Source of the DNA: Acidobacteriota bacterium
GTDB lineage: Bacteria > Acidobacteriota > Blastocatellia > Chloracidobacteriales > Chloracidobacteriaceae
Direction: 5' to 3'
DNA length: 45,909 bases
Assembly (NCBI GenBank): GCA_016208495.1
Contig: JACQXX010000006.1
Span: forward strand, 1 to 45,909
A program made the position numbers and the translations under genes. The notes below the pieces were generated by a model, which was given only the letters and a program-made list of their open reading frames with translations, made no database searches and had not been told where the DNA came from. How positions within the stretch are numbered: the stretch's first letter is position 1; every line of letters starts with the position of its first letter. Positions 16,877 through 25,346 of this stretch are shown here, in pieces.

Positions 16877-18430
16877 ATGCGAAAAGCTATTTTGCTGACT
16901 CTGTTGATCTTTGCTGGAACTTTATTTCTTATTTCCTATTCCAAACCCTGGCTGCAAAGAACGGTTGCTGCCCAATCAAAGCAAAAAGTCCCCACGTTTA
17001 ATAAAGAAATTGTTCGTATTTTTCAGAAAAACTGTCAGGTCTGTCATCACCCGAACTACATTGCTCCATTCTCACTGATGACCTATGACGAGGCAAAACC
17101 CTGGGCACAGGCAATCAAAGCCGAAACCCAGGCCAAACGCATGCCTCCCTGGAAAGCAGCATCTGGTTGTGGAAGTTTTAATGATGAGCGGGTTCTCTCA
17201 GCCGAAGATATTGACCTGATTGCGCGCTGGGCCGATGCTGGCGCCCCAGAGGGAAAAGCGAAACATCTTCCGCCACCAGTCAACTTTTCGTCCGACTGGT
17301 TACTCGGCAAACCGGAGCTTGAACTGGCTTCCCCAGAAGCTTTTTCGATTCCAGCTTCAGGCGATGATATTTATCAATGCTTTGTATTACCACACAAGTT
17401 TGATCAGGAAGCCTTCTTGACCGCCTCAGAAATCCTGCCGGATGCGGCTGAAGTCGTGCATCACGTGTTGCTGTTTGTTGATACTTCAGGAGAGGCTGAA
17501 CGCCTGGATGCTGACGACCCGGCCCCTGGATACACTTCATTTGGTGGTCCGGGATTCATCCCAGCGGCACTGCTGGGTGGGTGGGCACCAGGTAACTTTC
17601 CTCGATTTACACCCAAAGGAATCGGCGTCAAGATTCCGAAAAACTCGCGCATCGTGATGCAGGTGCATTACCACCCCAATGGTACCGCCTTTACCGACCG
17701 GACCCGGTTGGGGCTGCATTTTGCCAAAGAGCCGGTTGAAACTGAGCTTCAGGTACTGCCAGTCGTCAATCCATTCTTCAAGATTCCAGCCGGCGCCCCC
17801 AGCCACGAAGTCAAAGCCGTCATGACGGTTCCGTTTTTCTGGAACATCAAAGTTTTGGGAATTACGCCCCACATGCATTTGCTGGGAAAAAGCATTCAGG
17901 TCGAAGCCAGACTCCCTGGTGGTGAAAAAATTTGTCTGGTGAATATTCCCACCTGGGATTTCCGCTGGCAGGGCACTTATGCCTTCAAGGAACCAATCAC
18001 GCTTCCTGGCGGCACGATTATTACGGCAACCGCCATCTATGACAATTCAATGGCCAACCCGCTGAACCCAAACAATCCACCAAAGCAGGTTGAATGGGGC
18101 GAACAGACCACTGATGAAATGTGCCTCGTTTTTATGAATTATGTGTCTGCCTGGACAGACAAATCACCAAATCAGAAAGCCAGATACCAGGAAGTTGACC
18201 CGATTCAGGCCATGATTGCCGACCAGCCTCCAATCAAAATGGGCGGTGTGGACATTATGCAGCAGGCCAAATTGAAAATGGCATCCAGCCTTCTGTTTAG
18301 TTCACCGGTTGAAATGTACAACTGGGCTGATGCCTTCCGCCCAGAAGTGTCGAAGTCCAAAACCCTTCCCTGGCAGAAATATTTTGGGAAAGACGGTGCG
18401 GTTTCCAAAAAACCTGCCTGCTGTCATTGA
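16877..18430 (+). CDS. exported cytochrome c / type II copper monooxygenase (PHM-like) fusion
   Basis: This 517-residue protein has an N-terminal signal or anchor sequence. It is followed by a cytochrome c-type heme site CQVCH (C53, C56, H57) in a small domain to about residue 125. The rest matches copper type II ascorbate-dependent monooxygenases (dopamine beta-hydroxylase / PHM fold). Copper ligands are visible: VHHVLLFV (H195, H196), QVHYHPN (H264, H266) with neighbouring PHMHLLG (H332, H334), and the Met ligand candidate in DEMCLVF (M415). Such enzymes hydroxylate C-H bonds with O2. The fused heme could deliver the electrons that ascorbate supplies in animals; that is inference. CAGGAA lies 9 bases before ATG 16877. 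It is followed by a strong terminator. Confidence 0.85.
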   Translation: MRKAILLTLLIFAGTLFLISYSKPWLQRTVAAQSKQKVPTFNKEIVRIFQKNCQVCHHPNYIAPFSLMTYDEAKPWAQAIKAETQAKRMPPWKAASGCGSFNDERVLSAEDIDLIARWADAGAPEGKAKHLPPPVNFSSDWLLGKPELELASPEAFSIPASGDDIYQCFVLPHKFDQEAFLTASEILPDAAEVVHHVLLFVDTSGEAERLDADDPAPGYTSFGGPGFIPAALLGGWAPGNFPRFTPKGIGVKIPKNSRIVMQVHYHPNGTAFTDRTRLGLHFAKEPVETELQVLPVVNPFFKIPAGAPSHEVKAVMTVPFFWNIKVLGITPHMHLLGKSIQVEARLPGGEKICLVNIPTWDFRWQGTYAFKEPITLPGGTIITATAIYDNSMANPLNPNNPPKQVEWGEQTTDEMCLVFMNYVSAWTDKSPNQKARYQEVDPIQAMIADQPPIKMGGVDIMQQAKLKMASSLLFSSPVEMYNWADAFRPEVSKSKTLPWQKYFGKDGAVSKKPACCH

Positions 18431-18458
18431 TTATTTGAACAAAAAATCCCTGTAAGAA

Positions 18459-18500
18459 CCAAAAACGGCAGGTCAAATGACCTGCCGTTTTTTGGTTTTT
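18459..18500. terminator. strong bidirectional rho-independent terminator
   Basis: CCAAAAACGGCAGGTCA (18459-18475) pairs with TGACCTGCCGTTTTTTGG (18478-18495), with a tight loop and one bulged T. T-tracts follow on the plus strand and, as complements of the A-run, on the minus strand. It separates two convergent genes. Confidence 0.9.
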
Positions 18501-18520
18501 TCTTGATCTCAAATCTTTTA

Positions 18521-19000
18521 TTAATTGGTATTGCTCGCGTCTTCCTGCTGGCCTAAATATTCCAGATACAGGGATTTTGCAGATTCTTCATCGTTGATCG
18601 TTTCCGGACCATAAACGCGATATTCACGTCCTTCACCTGCTGCATTGACAATATACACCCAGCCATTGCCATTACGGAAATACATGGTTGTGTAATCTTC
18701 CCCATTGACTTTCTTGACATAATCAAGCCTGGACGTTGCAGAGGAACTGGTATCCACCAGCTTATGTTTCTCAATCACTCCATTCAGGGGAAAATCATCT
18801 CCACTGATTTTTACGAGAAATTCATTATTTTCTGGTGAACCGACCTGTACCGCAACAACCTGAATACCATTTTCACCATAAAACAATTTGATATTCTTCC
18901 CGTATTTTTGCCGATTCTGGCTCAACGCCACGGTCGTCGCACAGCACACAATTAACAACAACAGGGCGAAAGATTTAATTTTTGAAGAAACTTCGAACAT
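18521..19000 (-). CDS. small secreted protein, unknown function
   Basis: ATG 19000 is chosen because TTGGAGG lies 9 bases upstream and the N-terminus MFEVSSKIKSFALLLLIVCCATTVALSQ is a good signal peptide. An upstream in-frame start at 19048 adds 16 residues. The mature part (about 130 residues) has beta-rich segments (KLFYGENGIQVVAVQVG, YTTMYFRNGNGWVYIVNAAGEGREYRVYG) and an acidic tail. I recognise no family. The protein is presumably periplasmic or extracellular. It is convergent with the monooxygenase gene and shares the terminator at 18459-18500. Confidence 0.75.
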   Translation of the reverse strand: MFEVSSKIKSFALLLLIVCCATTVALSQNRQKYGKNIKLFYGENGIQVVAVQVGSPENNEFLVKISGDDFPLNGVIEKHKLVDTSSSATSRLDYVKKVNGEDYTTMYFRNGNGWVYIVNAAGEGREYRVYGPETINDEESAKSLYLEYLGQQEDASNTN

Positions 19001-19315
19001 TGAGACAAACCTCCAAGTGAAATGAGTAATGTTTATTGAACGATACACACTTCAGAACAACTCGCGTGCCAGAGTTCAAGTCAATTGTCCACTATAATCC
19101 AAAAAAACAATAACCCTTTTCAAATCAAGCTTTACCTCAATAAAAAAAGAGATTGCCTTCTTATTTTTCAGAATTTACACAGAAACGAATTTATCTTCCT
19201 TTGATATATCCTTCCAAATTAAATTAAATTGATTTTTTCTATTATTGGCACGCTTCATCTTCCTGAGGCGGATGACTTCCGGCGCTTGAATGGCCTCCCT
19301 ATGGGATAACCTCAC

Positions 19316-19358
19316 AAAAAAAGGCTGTATGGAATGTACCCAATCATTCCATACAGCC
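19316..19358 (-). terminator. rho-independent terminator of the suf operon
   Basis: On the minus strand, a 14-bp perfect stem (GGCTGTATGGAATG and its complement, at 19323-19358) with an 8-base loop is followed by seven T residues. It lies 64 bases beyond the sufU stop. Smaller inverted repeats lie between it and sufU (CTGGCTT/AAGCCAG near 19393-19410; TGCCTCA/TGAGGCA near 19419-19438, the latter spanning the sufU stop). The rest of the gap 19001-19422 shows no gene. Confidence 0.9.
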
Positions 19359-19422
19359 CACTTGCTTGTACGAGACGAACACCGTTGTAAAGGCTGGCTT
19401 CTGCAAGCCAGGCTCCAATGCC

Positions 19423-19875
19423 TCATTCGGTTGAGGCAGATCCTTTTTGCTCTAAAGCCGAGTGCATCGCGTGCCAGGGAAGGCTGGCACATTTGACCCG
19501 CACCGGAAAATGACTGACGTTTGAAAAAATCGCCAGCCGCCCCAGATGATGCGCTTCAGAATTCACATTCAGCTCGCCTTTGACCATTTTGTGAAATTCG
19601 TGAAACAGCACTTCGGCTTCGTCTTTGGGTTTTCCCTTAATAAAAGCCGTCATCATCGAGGCTGAGGCTTTGCAAATCGCACATCCCACGCCCGTGAAAG
19701 TAATTTCCTTGATCACCGGTCCATCCAGGTTGATAAAGACGGTTATCTGATCACCACAGAGCGGGTTGTGCCCTTCGCACATGCACGTCGGGTTTTCAAG
19801 CGTCTTAAAGTTTCTGGGATTCTTGTTGTGATCGAGAATGACCTGCTGGTACAACTCGCTGTTGTAACTCGACAT
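19423..19875 (-). CDS. sufU: SufU-type sulfur transfer protein
   Basis: The 150-residue protein matches SufU, the zinc-dependent sulfurtransferase that accepts persulfide sulfur from SufS. Zinc/active-site residues are present: C40 and D42 (NPLCGD), C65 (GVGCAICKASASMM) and C129 (RVKCASLPWHAM). The insertion between the second and third motifs that distinguishes SufU from IscU scaffolds is also present. Its ATG follows the sufS stop with no gap (TAAATG), so the two are likely translationally coupled and made in matched amounts, as expected for partners. It is the last gene of the operon, before the terminator at 19316-19358. Confidence 0.93.
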   Translation of the reverse strand: MSSYNSELYQQVILDHNKNPRNFKTLENPTCMCEGHNPLCGDQITVFINLDGPVIKEITFTGVGCAICKASASMMTAFIKGKPKDEAEVLFHEFHKMVKGELNVNSEAHHLGRLAIFSNVSHFPVRVKCASLPWHAMHSALEQKGSASTE

Positions 19876-21135
19876 TTAGCTAAATACCTCTATCGTTTTC
19901 AGAATCGCTTTGGCCAGTTCATCAATTTCCTCTCGGGTATTGTAGAAAGAAAACGAAGCCCGAGCCGTGGCGGGGACGCCAAACCGTTTCATCACCGGCT
20001 GGGCGCAATGGTGACCGGCACGAATGGCAACCCCTTCCTGATCAAGGAAATGGCCAATATCGTGTGGATGAACGCCATCTAAAATAAAGGAAATAATCGC
20101 CGCCTTGTGGGCCGCTGTCCCAATTATCTTCACCTGTGGAATCGCTGATAGCACCTGGGTGCCATATTCCAACAATTCGTGTTCATATGCCTGAATCCGA
20201 TCCAGGCCAATTCCAGTCAGATAGTCAATCGCTGTCCCCAGACCGATGACTTCGGCAATCGCAGGGGTGCCAGCTTCAAACTTATGTGGAATCGGAGCAT
20301 ACGTCGTTTTTTCAAACGTGACCGATTCGATCATATCGCCGCCACCCAGGAACGGATTCATCTTTTCGAGCAGGTCGGCCTTGCCATACAAAATCCCAAT
20401 GCCCGTCGGACCAACCGCTTTATGGCCTGAAAATGCATAAAAGTCACAGTCCAGGTCCTGAACATCAACCTTCATATGCGGCGCCGCCTGAGCGCCATCC
20501 ACCAGGAATGGAATATTTTTGGCGTGGGCCAGTTCGATCATGTGTTTGATCGGGTGAATCGTCCCAAGCGCATTGGAAACATGCCCGACACATACCATTC
20601 GGGTGCAGTCAGTCAGCAGTTTTTCATATTCTTCCAGGATCAAGTCACCCTGGTCATTGACCGGGATCACCCGCAGCGTCGCCCCTTTTTCAGCACAAAT
20701 CATTTGCCAGGGCACAATGTTGGCGTGGTGTTCGGTGGCCGAAACCAGAACTTCGTCACCGGCTGAAATAAATTTCGCCCCATATCCACGGGCCACCAGA
20801 TTGATCGCCTCGGTTGTGCCACGTGTGTAGATAATCTGCCGGGTTGCTGGAGCGTTTAAAAACCGGGCGGCCACTTCGCGCGTGTGTTCATAGGCAATAG
20901 TGGCTTTTTCAGAGAGTTTATGGATGCTGCGCCGCACAGTCGCATATTCTTCCGAATAATACCGGCTGATGCGGTCAATCACGACGTGCGGTTTCTGGCT
21001 CGTGGCGGCATTGTCCAGATAGACCAGCGGTTTCCCATTCACCTGCTGTCTGAGCATTGGAAAATCAGCCCGAATGTGTTCGACATTGAACGTAGGCGGT
21101 TCAGCCACCGCCAAAGAATTTTGTGCAACTGCCAT
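19876..21135 (-). CDS. sufS: SufS cysteine desulfurase
   Basis: This PLP-dependent enzyme takes sulfur from L-cysteine for Fe-S cluster assembly. The 419-residue product has the PLP lysine K239 in FSGHKAVGPTG, ATEHHANIVPW upstream (conserved His that stacks on PLP), and the persulfide-forming Cys C377 in RAGHHCAQP, typical of group II (SufS) enzymes. The start is ATG 21135 (MAVAQN), with GGAG 10 bases upstream. An in-frame start at 21201 would use codons from the repeat in the sufD-sufS gap. It is followed immediately by sufU. The sufD-sufS gap (260 bp) is unusually long for this operon and is filled by palindromic repeats. Confidence 0.95.
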   Translation of the reverse strand: MAVAQNSLAVAEPPTFNVEHIRADFPMLRQQVNGKPLVYLDNAATSQKPHVVIDRISRYYSEEYATVRRSIHKLSEKATIAYEHTREVAARFLNAPATRQIIYTRGTTEAINLVARGYGAKFISAGDEVLVSATEHHANIVPWQMICAEKGATLRVIPVNDQGDLILEEYEKLLTDCTRMVCVGHVSNALGTIHPIKHMIELAHAKNIPFLVDGAQAAPHMKVDVQDLDCDFYAFSGHKAVGPTGIGILYGKADLLEKMNPFLGGGDMIESVTFEKTTYAPIPHKFEAGTPAIAEVIGLGTAIDYLTGIGLDRIQAYEHELLEYGTQVLSAIPQVKIIGTAAHKAAIISFILDGVHPHDIGHFLDQEGVAIRAGHHCAQPVMKRFGVPATARASFSFYNTREEIDELAKAILKTIEVFS

Positions 21136-21164
21136 ATCACTTTTTCTCCAAAAGTCTTTCTGAG

Positions 21165-21381
21165 TTAGTGATGAGTGGCTAGTGGTTAGTGGTAATGACA
21201 ACTCACATTGTTTCAGTCGCCTCAGGTAATCCTTTGAAAAATCAGATGAAAGCTCAAAATCATCAAAACAACCTGAGTTGTCATTACAGCTAGTGGCTAG
21301 TGGCTGGTTCTTGGAAGGTATTGATTTCTAACCACTAATCACTAATCACTAATCACTAATCACTAGAGGGGTTCTTCATTC
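21165..21381. repeat. TTAGTGG-type palindromic element between sufD and sufS
   Basis: Seen from the minus strand, it starts with GAATGAAGAACC (complement of 21370-21381), 14 bases behind the sufD stop. CACTAATCACTAATC-type heptamer arrays (21331-21364) and CTAGTGG/TTAGTGG arrays (21172-21192 and 21289-21304) form the two arms. They surround the core GGTTCTTGGAAGGTATTGAT at 21306-21325. The left-hand arm is interrupted by a different palindrome at 21192-21287. The first codons of an apparent longer sufS reading frame come from this element. Confidence 0.8.
21192..21287. mobile_element. 96-bp palindromic element inserted in a TTAGTGG array (MITE-like)
   Basis: GTAATGACAACTCA (21192-21205) is the perfect reverse complement of TGAGTTGTCATTAC (21274-21287), and pairing partly continues inward. 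The element carries no ORF. Heptamers of the surrounding array (AGTGGTTAGTG before, CTAGTGGCTAGTGG after) continue on both sides, which looks like an insertion into the array. No target duplication can be defined inside a repeat. Confidence 0.6.
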
Positions 21382-21395
21382 TTCAGTAATGGTTC

Positions 21396-22739
21396 TTAAC
21401 CACGTCCGGCAATGCGGGTTGAAATGGCCCGGCCCAGTCCCGATTTGATGGATTCAATTTTGATTCGATCCACAACTTCCTGGGCAAAAGCAAAAGTCAG
21501 CATGGTTCGGGCCTGTTCCAGTGGAAGCCCGCGGCTGAGCAAATAGAAAATTTCGTCTTTGTTGAGCTGACCGACGGTGGCACCGTGGCTGCATTTGACG
21601 TCATCGGCAAAAATTTCAAGTTGCGGTTTGGTGTCAACGCGGGCGCTGGTTGAAAGCAGCAAATTCTTATTGGTCTGGTTGGCGTTTGTTCCCTGGGCAT
21701 CGGTTCGGACCCAAACTTTCCCATCAAACACGCCGCGTGCCTTATCGTCCAGCATTCCTTTGTAGAGAATCTGGCTGGTGCAGTTCGGATGGGCGTGATC
21801 AACCGATAAATGCACGTCTGCCAGTTGTTTCCCGCTCACGTAATACAACCCTTGCAAGGCACACTCACCACCAGGCGCCGTAAACGCGACATCAATCTGG
21901 TTGCGGGAAATCTGACCACCGAGCGCAAAAGAATACCCGTTCAACACCGCCGCCTGCTGGATGCGAACCCTGGTGTTGGCAATATGATAGGCGTTCAGGC
22001 TTTCTTTCTGGACTTTGTAATGCTCCAGGATGGCACCATCCTCAAGCACAATTTCGGTGACGGCATTGGTCAGGTATGGACGGTCGCCAAACCGGCCTGA
22101 TTCATCATCGAGCGCCAGGTAGTTTTCAACCACCGTCGCGATACTGGCTTGCTCAGCAACGATGAGCACCCGTGGGAACGTCGCCTGAAAATCAGCCGCG
22201 TGATCTGAGACAAAAAACAAATTGATTGGTGTCTCAACCACTTTGCCTCGGGGAATATAAATCACCACGGCCTCACCCATCAGGGCGGCATTGAGCGCGG
22301 TAAACCCATTCCGATCTGGAACAACCACCTGCCCGAAGTATTTTTGCACCACTTCCGGGTGTGTCTCACAGACGTCAGCCAGCAGCCCCACCACACATCC
22401 GGCTGGGAGAGATGGAAACGCCGAGAGTTCGTGGTTTAACCGGCCATTGAGAAATACCAGTCGGCTGGATTCAGCTTCAGGATAAAACGGGATGAGCTTT
22501 GAAACGGCTTCAACATGTCCGGCAACACCAGGAGTAAATGCCTGTTTGGTAACTGGTGCGATATTGGTGTATTTCCACTCTTCATCCCGAATGGTCGGAA
22601 ACCCAATCCGTTCAAAAGCCGCCACACCCGCCGCACGCAAATCAACCAGCCATTGTGGTGACGTGCCGGCTTCAGCTTTTGACACTGCTTCAAAAATGCT
22701 TTGATACAAATGTTTTTGTTTTGATGGTTCAGGAGTCAT
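21396..22739 (-). CDS. sufD: SufD Fe-S assembly scaffold component
   Basis: The 447-residue protein has the SufD/SufB-type beta-helix core. It shows the SufD pattern RDEEWKYTN near the N-terminus (residues 50-60), LVFLNGRL, and the C-terminal block DDVKCSHGATVGQLNKDEIFYLLSRGL with conserved Cys and His. SufD forms the SufBC2D complex that assembles [4Fe-4S] clusters. ATG 22739 (MTPEPSK) is chosen, with AAGGGA just upstream; an in-frame start at 22772 lies in repeat-derived sequence. Both flanks contain palindromic repeats, so this gene is separated by about 150 bp from sufC and 260 bp from sufS. Confidence 0.93.
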   Translation of the reverse strand: MTPEPSKQKHLYQSIFEAVSKAEAGTSPQWLVDLRAAGVAAFERIGFPTIRDEEWKYTNIAPVTKQAFTPGVAGHVEAVSKLIPFYPEAESSRLVFLNGRLNHELSAFPSLPAGCVVGLLADVCETHPEVVQKYFGQVVVPDRNGFTALNAALMGEAVVIYIPRGKVVETPINLFFVSDHAADFQATFPRVLIVAEQASIATVVENYLALDDESGRFGDRPYLTNAVTEIVLEDGAILEHYKVQKESLNAYHIANTRVRIQQAAVLNGYSFALGGQISRNQIDVAFTAPGGECALQGLYYVSGKQLADVHLSVDHAHPNCTSQILYKGMLDDKARGVFDGKVWVRTDAQGTNANQTNKNLLLSTSARVDTKPQLEIFADDVKCSHGATVGQLNKDEIFYLLSRGLPLEQARTMLTFAFAQEVVDRIKIESIKSGLGRAISTRIAGRG

Positions 22740-22756
22740 AAATCCCTTTTGAATCA

Positions 22757-22888
22757 AGAATGAAGAAACCAATTTTAGTGATTAGTGGTTAGTGGTTAGT
22801 GGTTAGTGGTTAGTTCTCGGTTCTTGGAAGGTATTGATTTCTAACCACTAACCACTAATCACTTTAATCACTCTCAATTCTTCATTCT
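22757..22888. repeat. nested palindromic TTAGTGG element between sufC and sufD
   Basis: Outer arms AGAATGAAGAA (22757-22767) and TTCTTCATTCT (22878-22888) are perfectly complementary; the right arm overlaps the sufC stop codon. Inside are TTAGTGG heptamers (about 22783-22813) facing CTAACCACTAACCACTAATC (22841-22860), around the core GGTTCTTGGAAGGTATTGAT. It fills almost the whole sufC-sufD gap. Confidence 0.88.
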
Positions 22889-23657
22889 ATTTCGCGGCCT
22901 GACGGAATTCTTTTTCTTCTTCCTTAATCCAGTCATAGCCTTTGGCTTCGAGTTCGAGCGCCAGTTCTTTTCCGCCGGATTTCACAATTCGGCCCTGGTA
23001 CAGCACGTGCACAAAATCAGGCGTGATGTAGTTGAGCAACCGCTGATAGTGCGTCACCAGGATAATACCGTTGTCATCTGTGTGGAGTTTGTTGACTCCA
23101 TTGGAGATAATCCGCAGGGCATCAATGTCGAGGCCAGAATCCGTTTCATCCAAAATGGCCAGTTTGGGTTCTAAAACCGCCATTTGCAGAATCTCGTTGC
23201 GTTTCTTTTCACCGCCGGAGAAGCCTTCGTTGACGGATCGGTTGATAAACGATTTGTCCATTTCAATGACTTTCAGCTTTTCCTGGAGCAAATCGTCAAA
23301 TTCCAACGGGTCAAGCTCTTCTTCGCCGTGGTGTTTGCGAATCTGGTTATAAGCCAGTCGCAGGAACGTGGCATTGCTCACACCTGGAAGTTCAATCGGG
23401 TACTGAAACGCCAGGAAGATGCCTTCGCGAGCCCGTTCATCAGGCGCCAGTTCGAGCAAATTTGTGCCTTTGAACACGATTTCGCCTTCGGTCACGACAT
23501 AACTTGGATGACCGGCCAGAACCTTGGACAACGTGCTTTTGCCTGAGCCGTTTGGGCCCATAATTGCGTGGATTTCACCAGGCTTCACCGTCAAATTGAT
23601 TCCACGCAGAATCTCGATGTCGTTGACGGTGGCATGCAGATTTCGAATTTCTAACAC
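22887..23657 (-). CDS. sufC: SufC ATPase of the Fe-S assembly complex
   Basis: The 256-residue cytosolic ABC-type ATPase has Walker A GPNGSGKS (34-41), ABC signature FSGGE with the SufC-typical [10 protein letters not shown] continuation (146-158), and Walker [13 protein letters not shown] near 167-178. It powers conformational change in SufBC2D; it is not a membrane exporter. The start is GTG 23657, with GAGGAAATT in front. A GGGTTCA heptamer array lies between it and sufB, about 20 bp upstream of its start. The stop codon is embedded in the arm of the next palindromic repeat. Confidence 0.95.
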   Translation of the reverse strand: MLEIRNLHATVNDIEILRGINLTVKPGEIHAIMGPNGSGKSTLSKVLAGHPSYVVTEGEIVFKGTNLLELAPDERAREGIFLAFQYPIELPGVSNATFLRLAYNQIRKHHGEEELDPLEFDDLLQEKLKVIEMDKSFINRSVNEGFSGGEKKRNEILQMAVLEPKLAILDETDSGLDIDALRIISNGVNKLHTDDNGIILVTHYQRLLNYITPDFVHVLYQGRIVKSGGKELALELEAKGYDWIKEEEKEFRQAAK

Positions 23658-23675
23658 AATTTCCTCACCTGTATA

Positions 23676-23703
23676 GGGTTCAGGGTTCAGGGTTCAGGGT
23701 TCA
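23676..23703. repeat. heptamer tandem array, GGGTTCA x4
   Basis: Four perfect 7-bp units with a partial fifth sit in the 202-bp sufB-sufC gap, upstream of the sufC ribosome site. Related ACCCTGA copies (reverse complement) are at about 8444-8460. The rest of the gap contains no gene. Confidence 0.9.
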
Positions 23704-23859
23704 GGGTTTGAAAAAACGACTTGTGCCTTGTTCCTGGCTTCCCGCCACCTGATTTGTACTTATTGAAATTGGTCACGCTCATCAGCCGGCAGTGAAGTCA
23801 TTCTAAGAAATCAAAGTATCGAACAACTGACCACTGACGACTGACGATTGACTCATTGA

Positions 23860-25293
23860 TTATCCCACTGAATTTTCCAGTTTCATTCCAAGTAACCGTG
23901 ACGCTTCGACGGCAAATTCCATTGGCAATTCACGGAAGACTTCTTTGCAAAAGCCGTTGATGATCATTGAAATCGCGTCTTCCTGTGAAATACCACGCTG
24001 CAGGAAATAAAAAATCTGCTCTTCGCTGATCTTTGACGTTGAAGCTTCGTGCTCAACCGTGGCGGAGTTGTTTTGAACTTCAATGTAGGGAAAGGTATTG
24101 GCCCCGCAGGCTTGCCCGATGAGCATTGAATCGCACTGGGTGTAATTGCGGGCATTGTCAGCCCCCGGCATGATTTTGACCAATCCACGGTAGGTATTGT
24201 TTGACCGGCCAGCGGAAATTCCCTTCGACACAATTGTGCTGGTCGTGTTTTTTCCGATGTGGATCATCTTCGTGCCGGTATCAGCCTGCTGAAGATGGTT
24301 GGTCAGGGCGACTGAATAAAACTCTCCAACTGAATTATCCCCAATCAACACACAGCTTGGGTATTTCCAGGTGATGGCCGACCCGGTTTCAACCTGTGTC
24401 CAGGAAATTTTTGAATTGTTGCCCAGGCACTTTCCGCGCTTGGTAACGAAATTATAAATCCCACCCTTCCCGTCTTTGTCGCCGGCATACCAGTTTTGCA
24501 CGGTTGAATATTTGATCGTGGCATTGTTGAGCGCAACCAGCTCAACCACGGCTGCATGGAGTTGATTTTTATCGAATTGGGGCGCTGTGCACCCCTCAAG
24601 ATATGACACGGAAGCACCTTCTTCCGCCACAATCAATGTTCGTTCAAACTGCCCGGTGTCCGGGTTATTGATTCGAAAATAGCTTGACAGCTCCATCGGG
24701 CAGGTTACGCCTTTGGGGATAAAGCAAAACGAACCGTCGGAAAACACAGCCGAATTGAGCGCCGCGTAAAAATTGTCGCTGATTGGCACGACTGAACCCA
24801 TGTATTTTTTGATGAGTTCTGGATAGTGCTGCAGGGCTTCGGAGAATGAGCAGAAGATCACACCGGCTTCAGCCAGTTTTTCTCGAAAGGTCGTTGCCAC
24901 CGAAACGCTGTCGAAAATGGCATCAACCGCCACATTGGCCAGCATTTTCTGTTCGTTGAGCGGAATGCCCAGCTTTTCAAAGGTGTCGAGCAATTCCGGA
25001 TCAACTTCATCCAGGCTATTGAGTTTGGCTTTGGGTTTCGGGGCCGAATAATAAATGATGTCCTGAAAATCAATGGCCGGATAGGTGACGTTTGACCAGG
25101 CCGGCGGCGTCATTTTCAGCCACTGGCGAAACGCCTTGAGTCGAAACTCAAGCATAAACGCCGGCTCGTTCTTTTTTTCGGAAATCAGGCGGACGGTATC
25201 TTCAGTCAGCCCGCGCGGAACGACCTCCGACTCAATTTCAGTGGTAAACCCGTACTTGTATTCCTGTTCTGCAAGTGCCGCAATTGTGCTCAT
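23860..25293 (-). CDS. sufB: SufB Fe-S assembly scaffold
   Basis: The 477-residue protein is a full-length SufB. It has the N-terminal [28 protein letters not shown] (the central Cys implicated in sulfur transfer), [21 protein letters not shown], and the C-terminal block with the [18 protein letters not shown] motif. SufB receives sulfur and forms the nascent cluster with SufD and SufC. AAGGAGAATT directly precedes the ATG. It begins 53 bp after the Rrf2 regulator gene, so the regulator and sufB are closely linked, in contrast to the widely spaced genes that follow. Confidence 0.96.
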   Translation of the reverse strand: MSTIAALAEQEYKYGFTTEIESEVVPRGLTEDTVRLISEKKNEPAFMLEFRLKAFRQWLKMTPPAWSNVTYPAIDFQDIIYYSAPKPKAKLNSLDEVDPELLDTFEKLGIPLNEQKMLANVAVDAIFDSVSVATTFREKLAEAGVIFCSFSEALQHYPELIKKYMGSVVPISDNFYAALNSAVFSDGSFCFIPKGVTCPMELSSYFRINNPDTGQFERTLIVAEEGASVSYLEGCTAPQFDKNQLHAAVVELVALNNATIKYSTVQNWYAGDKDGKGGIYNFVTKRGKCLGNNSKISWTQVETGSAITWKYPSCVLIGDNSVGEFYSVALTNHLQQADTGTKMIHIGKNTTSTIVSKGISAGRSNNTYRGLVKIMPGADNARNYTQCDSMLIGQACGANTFPYIEVQNNSATVEHEASTSKISEEQIFYFLQRGISQEDAISMIINGFCKEVFRELPMEFAVEASRLLGMKLENSVG

Positions 25294-25346
25294 AATTCTC
25301 CTTCAACCAACCCTAAAAATCGCTCCACTTTTTGTTCTTCTGGTTC

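Noticed and set aside
19175-19492. 105-residue minus-strand ORF around the suf terminator
   Set aside because: Covers the perfect terminator hairpin and the sufU 3' end in another frame; not a gene.
23676-23703. Telomere-like repeat (GGGTTCA)
   Set aside because: Only four units in an operon interior; no sign of a replicon end. Treated as one of several heptamer arrays.
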